From positions 1 through 24,483 of the IMG/VR virus record IMGVR_UViG_3300042305_001809: 24,483 bases of DNA; one strand, given 5' to 3'. Below the pieces are notes generated by a model. The model was not told the origin of the DNA, did not search any database, and worked only from the letters and a program-made list of their open reading frames with translations. Of this stretch, positions 20,682 through 24,483 are shown piece by piece. Each line of letters opens with the position of its first letter. Position 1 is the stretch's first letter. The stretch is from a virus. The position numbers and the translations under genes are program-made.

Positions 20682-20845
20682 AGAACACCCATAGCAACAT
20701 GGAAGACTCCCGCGCCCTGGATCTAATCCAGGGCCTTCTTGATGGCAAAGAGTGGAACAGCGACACTCTCGACAACATTGCAAACACAGTACGCGCCACT
20801 GGCCGCTGTATTGACGACCTGGAACAAGGCACCCTTCCCGACTGA
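20678..20845 (+). CDS. 55-residue protein of unknown function, end of a small-gene run
   Basis: The frame starts at an ATG that overlaps the upstream stop (ATGA) and runs 55 codons to TGA 20843-20845. The sequence ALDLIQGLLDGKEWNSDTL, then NIANTVRATGRCIDD, is a helical pattern (LxLIQxLLDGxEWxxDTLxxIAxxVRATG) that I associate with small cyanophage or cyanobacterial proteins. It is acidic overall. It closes the run that began at 19293 and is followed by terminator-like hairpins. Confidence 0.6.
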   Translation: MKNTHSNMEDSRALDLIQGLLDGKEWNSDTLDNIANTVRATGRCIDDLEQGTLPD

Positions 20846-20854
20846 CACTCCCCC

Positions 20855-20920
20855 GAGCCCGTTCTCCCCACCCGGAGTCGGGCTCCTGGGCGTCTCACGC
20901 CTACGGCTCCGCCGTTTTGT
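20855..20920 (+). terminator. Three successive hairpins with a T-rich end
   Basis: GAGCCCG (20855-20861) pairs with CGGGCTC (20879-20885), GGCGT with ACGCC (20889-20901) and ACGGC-TCC-GCCGT (20903-20915), the last followed by TTTGTT. The final hairpin is a plausible intrinsic terminator for the preceding small genes. Confidence 0.6.
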
Positions 20921-20954
20921 TCATCCACCCAAGCTGTGATCAGCACCCTCTCTC

Positions 20955-21533
20955 ATGGGCGAATACACCAACCGCAAGCGCGACAACGAGTACATCAAGA
21001 TCGGCACATGCGAGTGCATGTACTACCTCCGCTGGGATGACATCGACAAAGTCAAGTCCCCCGGCTACTCACTTCGCGAACCTGGCCTCTGGTTCCGCCT
21101 CCCGCTCCCTTCTGAAGACAACCGCCAGCCCGGCGACTACGACAACTACGAAGCGTCGGTCCCGCTGGCCCCTTACACCGACCCCGAGACCGGCCAGGTG
21201 ATCCACTTCGACATGCCCGACGCCACCCCCGGCAGCTTCCAGCTTCACCACTCCAGCGGGCTTCTCCTCAGCGTCCCCTGCCACCACGGCGCCCGACTTC
21301 CCGAGGTCGGCCCCGGCATGCGTGCCCACTGGAACGGCAAGCCCAGTGTCAACTGGGTGCTCTACATGGTGAAGAACCACAAAGGTGAGGGCCTGCTTCC
21401 CATCGTCAAGTGCGCCCACTGCGGTGACACCTACCGCGCCTCTTGGGCCGCCGTGCTCCCCCACGTCGCAGACACACAGCTGCGCGACCGGCTCACCGAC
21501 TACGCCGCCTTCGGCGCTGCCATCCCTGCGTGA
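20955..21533 (+). CDS. Unknown protein with C-terminal zinc-ribbon-like motif
   Basis: This 192-residue protein starts at ATG 20955 directly after CCTCTCTC. The first 120 residues are polar and beta-rich (YLRWDDIDKVKSPGYSL, then LWFRLPLPSEDN). A CAHCGD motif at about 157-162 could bind zinc together with histidines in LLSVPCHHGARL (107-118). No signal peptide or membrane segment is present. I do not recognise a family. It lies 7 bp upstream of another cysteine-rich protein, and the two may work together. Confidence 0.6.
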   Translation: MGEYTNRKRDNEYIKIGTCECMYYLRWDDIDKVKSPGYSLREPGLWFRLPLPSEDNRQPGDYDNYEASVPLAPYTDPETGQVIHFDMPDATPGSFQLHHSSGLLLSVPCHHGARLPEVGPGMRAHWNGKPSVNWVLYMVKNHKGEGLLPIVKCAHCGDTYRASWAAVLPHVADTQLRDRLTDYAAFGAAIPA

Positions 21534-21539
21534 GCTGCC

Positions 21540-22265
21540 ATGCCAACCAACCCCAACGGGCGGGTCCTCTACCAGGGCCCGTCCCTCCTCGATGGCGCCC
21601 CCATCGTGGTGATCGCCACCGGCTTCGCTGAGCGCTCCGGCAACACCAAAACCGGCGCCATGATCCAAACCTGGATCCTCCGGGCGGACATCCCCCCGCA
21701 CCACGCCTTTGCCGGCGAAGCCGGCGCCAGCGTCTGCGGCGACTGCCCCCACAAACGCAACGGGACCTGTTACGTCGCCTGGTGGCAGGCCCCGCTCGCC
21801 GTCTGGAATTGCTGGCACCACGGTGCCGGCTACGCCCCGGCCCAGCCGTCCGACTTCGACGGCGTCATGCTCCGCCTGGGCTCCGCCGGTGACCCGGCCG
21901 CCGTCCCGCCCTGGGTCTGGCAAGCCATCCTGCCCCGCGTCGCCGGCCGCACCGGCTACACCCACCAGTGGCGCCGCCCCGTCGGCTCCTGGCTCCGGGG
22001 CATCGTCCAGGCCAGCTGCGACTCTATGCAGGATCTGCATGATGCCCGCGCCGCTGGCTGGCGCACCTTCACAGTCACCCCAATCGGTGAGTCCGACCCC
22101 AACGGCACGGTCCACTGCGCCGCCTCCACCGAGCGCGGCAACAAGACCGACTGCGCCCGCTGCGGGCTTTGTGACGGCGCTTCCGCCGACGTCACGATCC
22201 ACGCCCACGGAAAGACAGCTTCCCGTGTTCTGTGGCATCCTATTCACGAACGGGTCAACCCATGA
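21540..22265 (+). CDS. Cysteine-rich phage protein of unknown function
   Basis: This is a 241-residue protein. Two cysteine clusters are visible: VCGDCPHKRNGTCYVAWWQA (about 65-84) and, near the end, CARCGLCDG (about 213-221). Between them AVWNCWHHGAGY, then RPVGSWLRGIVQASCDSMQD, follow. The order "CGDCPHR...G.CYV...QAPLAVW" with a later CxxC cluster is a pattern I recall from conserved phage proteins of unknown function, probably with zinc or a metal cluster. It has no membrane segment. Its stop overlaps the start of a small membrane protein (ATGA). Confidence 0.65.
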   Translation: MPTNPNGRVLYQGPSLLDGAPIVVIATGFAERSGNTKTGAMIQTWILRADIPPHHAFAGEAGASVCGDCPHKRNGTCYVAWWQAPLAVWNCWHHGAGYAPAQPSDFDGVMLRLGSAGDPAAVPPWVWQAILPRVAGRTGYTHQWRRPVGSWLRGIVQASCDSMQDLHDARAAGWRTFTVTPIGESDPNGTVHCAASTERGNKTDCARCGLCDGASADVTIHAHGKTASRVLWHPIHERVNP

Positions 22266-22402
22266 CACCTCCTCGCCACCGCTGCCCCTGGTTCTGGGGC
22301 GGCTTCACCTTTGGCCTCGCCCTGGGCCTCTGGTGCATCCACACCGGCTTTTCGACTCATGACACTCGCCCCGTTTCCCTCACCCACCTGGGTCACCCCT
22401 GA
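22262..22402 (+). CDS. 46-residue single-pass membrane peptide
   Basis: The frame begins at an ATG overlapping the upstream stop and runs to TGA 22400-22402. Residues 10-28 (WFWGGFTFGLALGLWCIHTG) form one aromatic-rich membrane segment with short basic and polar ends. Its last 44 bp overlap the next gene in another frame, which is unusual but possible in this compact region. A small membrane peptide could act in lysis, superinfection exclusion or host control, but only the membrane segment is supported. Confidence 0.45.
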   Translation: MTPPRHRCPWFWGGFTFGLALGLWCIHTGFSTHDTRPVSLTHLGHP

Positions 22403-22649
22403 CCCAGGCACCTCCACGGACATCGCCGGCTCCCTCCATCTCGGCAGCCGGCGCCTGGCCGTCGTTCGCACGGAGCGCGACCCCACCGGTCAGCTCCTCG
22501 GCTACCTCCTCACCTGGGATCCCCCCGAGGACGGATGCCCCCCTCTCGCCGGCTCCTTCTCCCGCACCGGCTGCTTCCCTTCCCTGCTCATGGCCCGGCA
22601 CTACGCCGAGATCTACGGGCGCGTCTATGTCAGGCGCTACCTGTTCTGA
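22359..22649 (+). CDS. Small protein of unknown function
   Basis: This 96-residue protein starts at ATG 22359 inside the membrane-peptide gene. It is beta-rich (DIAGSLHLGSRRLAVVRTER, then LGYLLTWDPPEDG) with a helical C-terminus (PSLLMARHYAEIYGRVYVRR). No motif is recognised. A later in-frame start is not obvious. The gene is followed by a hairpin and the next gene 46 bp downstream. Confidence 0.5.
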   Translation: MTLAPFPSPTWVTPDPGTSTDIAGSLHLGSRRLAVVRTERDPTGQLLGYLLTWDPPEDGCPPLAGSFSRTGCFPSLLMARHYAEIYGRVYVRRYLF

Positions 22650-22657
22650 CCCTTTCC

Positions 22658-22695
22658 CCATCCACACAATCGCGCCGCATTGCGGCGCTTCTCTC
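22658..22695 (+). terminator. Start-proximal hairpin, copy 1 of a 43-bp repeat
   Basis: CGCCGC-ATT-GCGGCG, extended to a 7-bp stem (22672-22688), is followed by TTCTCTC and then ATG at 22696. The whole element 22658-22700 matches 23130-23172 at about 38 of 43 positions. It may be an attenuator or a stable 5' end. Confidence 0.6.
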
Positions 22696-23076
22696 ATGAC
22701 AATCGCCACCGCTTCCCGCCCCACCGCCACCGCCGCACCCGCCCGCCGCAAGCGTGTGCGCCGCTCCGGCGCCGACGAGCTCAATACCCATCTGTTGGCC
22801 GCAGCCGACCTCAAGCGCCAGATCGACGCGCTCGAGCTGGAGCTCCAGCAGCATCGCTCCTGGCTGCTGGCCCACCTCCAGACCAGCGGCGACACGTCCG
22901 TCGCCCTGGGCGGCTTCACCGCCGCCCTGCGCACCCGCGCCAACTGGGACTACAGCCCCGCCCTGGCCCGCGAGATGCTCCGCATCAAGAACGAGCAGAA
23001 GCTGGAGCAGATGAGCGGCGCCGCCACCAACAAGCCAACGCCCTACCTGGCGCTGACCTTCAAGGCAGAGCGCTGA
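22696..23076 (+). CDS. Coiled-coil protein, possibly a recombination or host-nuclease-inhibitor type
   Basis: This is a 126-residue protein. The first 30 residues are basic and Ala/Thr/Arg-rich. Residues 28-60 form a heptad helix (ADELNTHLLAAADLKRQIDA, then LELELQQHRSWLLAHLQ). The rest is a mixed domain (SVALGGFTAALRTRANWDYS, then LAREMLRIKNEQKLEQ, and PYLALTFKAER). The shape, a long helix followed by a beta hairpin, is a little like Gam/Gp157-type phage proteins, but I cannot identify it firmly. It starts right after the hairpin and pyrimidine tract. Confidence 0.5.
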   Translation: MTIATASRPTATAAPARRKRVRRSGADELNTHLLAAADLKRQIDALELELQQHRSWLLAHLQTSGDTSVALGGFTAALRTRANWDYSPALAREMLRIKNEQKLEQMSGAATNKPTPYLALTFKAER

Positions 23077-23085
23077 GCCATGCCC

Positions 23086-23164
23086 CGGAGGGCTGCGCCT
23101 CCGTCAACAACGCAGCCGGCTCTGCCGGTCCATCCACACTCTCGCGCCGCCTTGCGGCGTTTTT
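23086..23164 (+). terminator. Three hairpins before a start codon, including copy 2 of the 43-bp repeat
   Basis: CGGAGG/CCTCCG (23086-23103), CCGGC-TCT-GCCGG (23116-23128) and CGCCGC-CTT-GCGGCG (23145-23159) follow one another, and TTTTT CTC ATG comes next. The last hairpin with its T tract has terminator form, only 8 bases from the start codon at 23168. Confidence 0.6.
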
Positions 23165-23167
23165 CTC

Positions 23168-23410
23168 ATGACCTCGTCCGTCACCTTCCCCGCTCCTCTG
23201 TTCACCACCTCCGACCTGGACCGCCACGTCCTGGAGTTCATCCAGGCCAACCCCGAGGGCGTCCGCAATACCGATGTAGGCCGCGCCATTGGCTACAACG
23301 ACAGCCGCCAATGGTTCAGCTACGGCATCCTCGAGCGCCTGGTTGCTCAAGGCCAACTGGTGAAGCGCTCCGTTAGTGGCAAGTCCCTCTACTTCAAGGC
23401 GGAGCGCTGA
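23168..23410 (+). CDS. Small winged-helix-like DNA-binding protein
   Basis: This is an 80-residue protein. Residues 15-78 have the layout of a winged helix: VLEFIQANPEGVRNTDVGRA (helices 1-2), then DSRQWFSYGILERLVAQGQL (recognition helix) and VKRSVSGKSLYF (wing). It is a candidate regulator. The start ATG follows the hairpin and a TTTTTCTC tract. The next gene starts 3 bp after its stop. Confidence 0.6.
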   Translation: MTSSVTFPAPLFTTSDLDRHVLEFIQANPEGVRNTDVGRAIGYNDSRQWFSYGILERLVAQGQLVKRSVSGKSLYFKAER

Positions 23411-23413
23411 ACA

Positions 23414-23698
23414 ATGACAACGACCCTCTACTTCCCCGAGGGCGGCCTCAAACGTATCCACGTCAACCAGGCCAACCTCCGCCGTTGCGCTCAATCCCCC
23501 GGCGCCGCCCCCTGCTACACGCTCAAGTACAGGAGCCGCACCCACTGGGCCACCGAGGTCGAAATCCTGGGCCCCAGCCGCCTAGTGGAGCGCATCAGCA
23601 ACCCTCTTGGCTGCGGCGCCCGCCTTTGGATTGAGACCACCAGCGCGGTGCGTCTGCATGAACCTTCTGCCCCGGCTACTGCCGGTGACGCCGCATGA
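23414..23698 (+). CDS. Small protein of unknown function
   Basis: This 94-residue protein starts at ATG 23414, three bases after the preceding stop. It is beta-rich (TTTLYFPEGGLKRIHVNQAN, then CYTLKYRSRTHWATEVEIL, and RLWIETTSAVRL) with a flexible Pro/Ala end. No motif is recognised. It overlaps the following gene by 4 bp (ATGA), which supports it as expressed. Confidence 0.5.
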   Translation: MTTTLYFPEGGLKRIHVNQANLRRCAQSPGAAPCYTLKYRSRTHWATEVEILGPSRLVERISNPLGCGARLWIETTSAVRLHEPSAPATAGDAA

Positions 23699-23874
23699 AC
23701 ACCAGTCCCACGCTAATCGATCTGATCAATGATCGCATCGATGCAGAAGAGGCAATGACCAGGATCTTCCTCGCCTTCAGAGACAAGTACCCATCAGCGA
23801 CTCACACAGTGGAGTGTTCGGTTCGCCCTGGTTCGCATCTGCAGCCCACCGTCAAGATCACCTCATCGTTCTGA
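23695..23874 (+). CDS. 59-residue protein of unknown function
   Basis: The frame begins at an ATG overlapping the upstream stop and ends at TGA 23872-23874. It is helical at first (LIDLINDRIDAEEAMTRIFL) and strand-like at the end (TVECSVRPG, then PTVKITSSF). It could be a small dimeric alpha/beta protein. Base composition here is less GC-rich than in neighbours. No family recognised. Confidence 0.5.
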   Translation: MNTSPTLIDLINDRIDAEEAMTRIFLAFRDKYPSATHTVECSVRPGSHLQPTVKITSSF

Positions 23875-23882
23875 GGCAGTCA

Positions 23883-23981
23883 ATGAACAGCTACTTCGAT
23901 CCACTTGAATGGCCTGGCTTGCGTGCTGCCTGTCCCATCTGTAATCGCTCCCCTGGGGCTGCCGCTGCCTGTGAGGTGTGA
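23883..23981 (+). CDS. Possible 32-residue CxxC peptide
   Basis: A short frame from ATG 23883 to TGA 23979-23981 encodes a peptide with an aromatic start (MNSYFDPLEWPG) and CPICNRSPGAAAACEV. The CPIC motif may bind zinc with the third Cys. Placement between two tightly spaced genes (8 bp after one, 3 bp before the next) makes translation plausible, but the length is too short to be sure. Confidence 0.35.
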   Translation: MNSYFDPLEWPGLRAACPICNRSPGAAAACEV

Positions 23982-23984
23982 GTG

Positions 23985-24483
23985 ATGCACGACATCTACC
24001 AATCCACACCCTGGAGCTGCGGCGAGCGGGACTGTCCCGTCGGCTGGCACCTGGCCAACTACTGGACCTCCGAGGACGGTTACACCGTCGACCGCTATGG
24101 CGATGGCGACCACGAGGACATCGACTTCGATGACATCCCCACTTCGGATGAGCACGAGCAAGCCTGGAGGTCGTACTTCCAGCATGTTGTCGATACCGGT
24201 GAAGACCCCTTGTCCGAGCTGCCGGTCAAGGCTTTCACCACTGCCACCTACTCCTGGCGACTCCAGCTCCACAAAGGCATCAACGGAGTTGTGATCTGCC
24301 TCGCGTCTCGCAATCAGCGACGACTTCCGCCGGCATCCCTACCTCGAGAAGTTCTCGAATACATGCACGCCACTGTCGGGCCCATGAATAGCGTAACCGT
24401 CCTAATCCCATGGGACGAACTCATTACTTTCCCCGAGGTAACACTCAACAAGCGCTTCCCCTCGATCTGCGCCGTAGCACGTT
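23985..24483 (+). CDS. Partial protein of unknown function, continues beyond the window
   Basis: The frame opens at ATG 23985 and is still open at the right edge after 166 codons, so the C-terminus is missing. The N-terminal part has CGERDCPVGWH, a possible metal or redox pair of Cys. Then comes an acidic segment (YGDGDHEDIDFDDIPTSDEH) and AWRSYFQHVVDTGEDPL, followed by a mixed domain with VLIPWDELITFPEV. The segment "AW.xY..Y/H..TGEDPL" is familiar to me from small cyanobacterial proteins of unknown function. It starts 3 bp after the preceding short gene. Confidence 0.6.
   Translation, partial: MHDIYQSTPWSCGERDCPVGWHLANYWTSEDGYTVDRYGDGDHEDIDFDDIPTSDEHEQAWRSYFQHVVDTGEDPLSELPVKAFTTATYSWRLQLHKGINGVVICLASRNQRRLPPASLPREVLEYMHATVGPMNSVTVLIPWDELITFPEVTLNKRFPSICAVAR

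Noticed and set aside
21069-22268. A 399-codon minus-strand frame opposite the cysteine-rich genes
   Set aside because: Gly/Val/Ala-rich antisense shadow of two plus-strand genes with good motifs and coupled starts.

Overview
The window looks like part of a GC-rich (roughly 60-65%) temperate cyanophage genome, probably tailed and siphovirus-like, with a picocyanobacterial host of the Synechococcus/Cyanobium type. The evidence is a phage gene set (tail-type proteins, endolysin, tyrosine integrase, family A polymerase, Dda/RecD-type helicase, primase-helicase, ThyX, dNMP kinase), a cyanobacteria-specific cyAbrB-like regulator, an RpoD-like group 1/2 sigma factor, and a 46-bp copy of the 3' half of a tRNA-Pro(GGG) gene beside the integrase. 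Phage genes flank that tRNA fragment on both sides and its 5' half is missing. This fits attP of a free or circular phage genome better than a prophage end. The host and phage names are inferred; no search could be run.

Layout. Positions 1-1308 (+) hold the end of the tail region, closed by a strong terminator at 1357-1387. A two-domain endolysin (1397-2530, -) converges on it. Then come attP (2635-2680), a terminator, a 14-bp palindrome, integrase (2812-3870, +) and a small excisionase-like protein (3907-4185, +). From 11243 leftwards runs the replication operon on the minus strand: primase-helicase, SF1 helicase, DNA polymerase, cyAbrB-like regulator and a small protein. The 3' end of the primase gene carries five copies of an 11-bp sequence that looks like an origin iteron set. 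The divergent region at 11244-11479 separates this operon from a long rightward series: a DNA-binding regulator, an RHH protein, a probable ssDNA-binding protein, an XRE-type HTH, a PD-(D/E)XK nuclease, dNMP kinase, four small unknown proteins, ThyX, a membrane coiled-coil protein, the sigma factor and an HTH/RHH protein.

Positions 18204-19292 contain no convincing gene and are the most unusual part. Four promoters of one design (TTGACA, 17-18 bp, TGC, then a -10 ending in CT) follow one another. A fifth copy overlaps the sigma factor stop codon. At least two of them drive paralogous RNAs of about 65 nt whose terminal stems differ in sequence but keep pairing. The last promoter leads into about 580 nt packed with perfect hairpins, a candidate giant structured RNA of the GOLLD/ROOL kind. 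After this RNA locus come closely packed small phage proteins (19293-24483, +), mostly unknown and usually without a Shine-Dalgarno sequence. Several start just after a GC hairpin and a pyrimidine tract.

Working together: integrase and the excisionase-like protein handle lysogeny at tRNA-Pro. The cyAbrB-like, HTH and RHH proteins probably control the switch. Primase-helicase, helicase, polymerase, SSB and nuclease replicate and recombine the DNA, and ThyX with dNMP kinase feeds them nucleotides. The sigma factor may direct host RNA polymerase to the RNA array just downstream of it.
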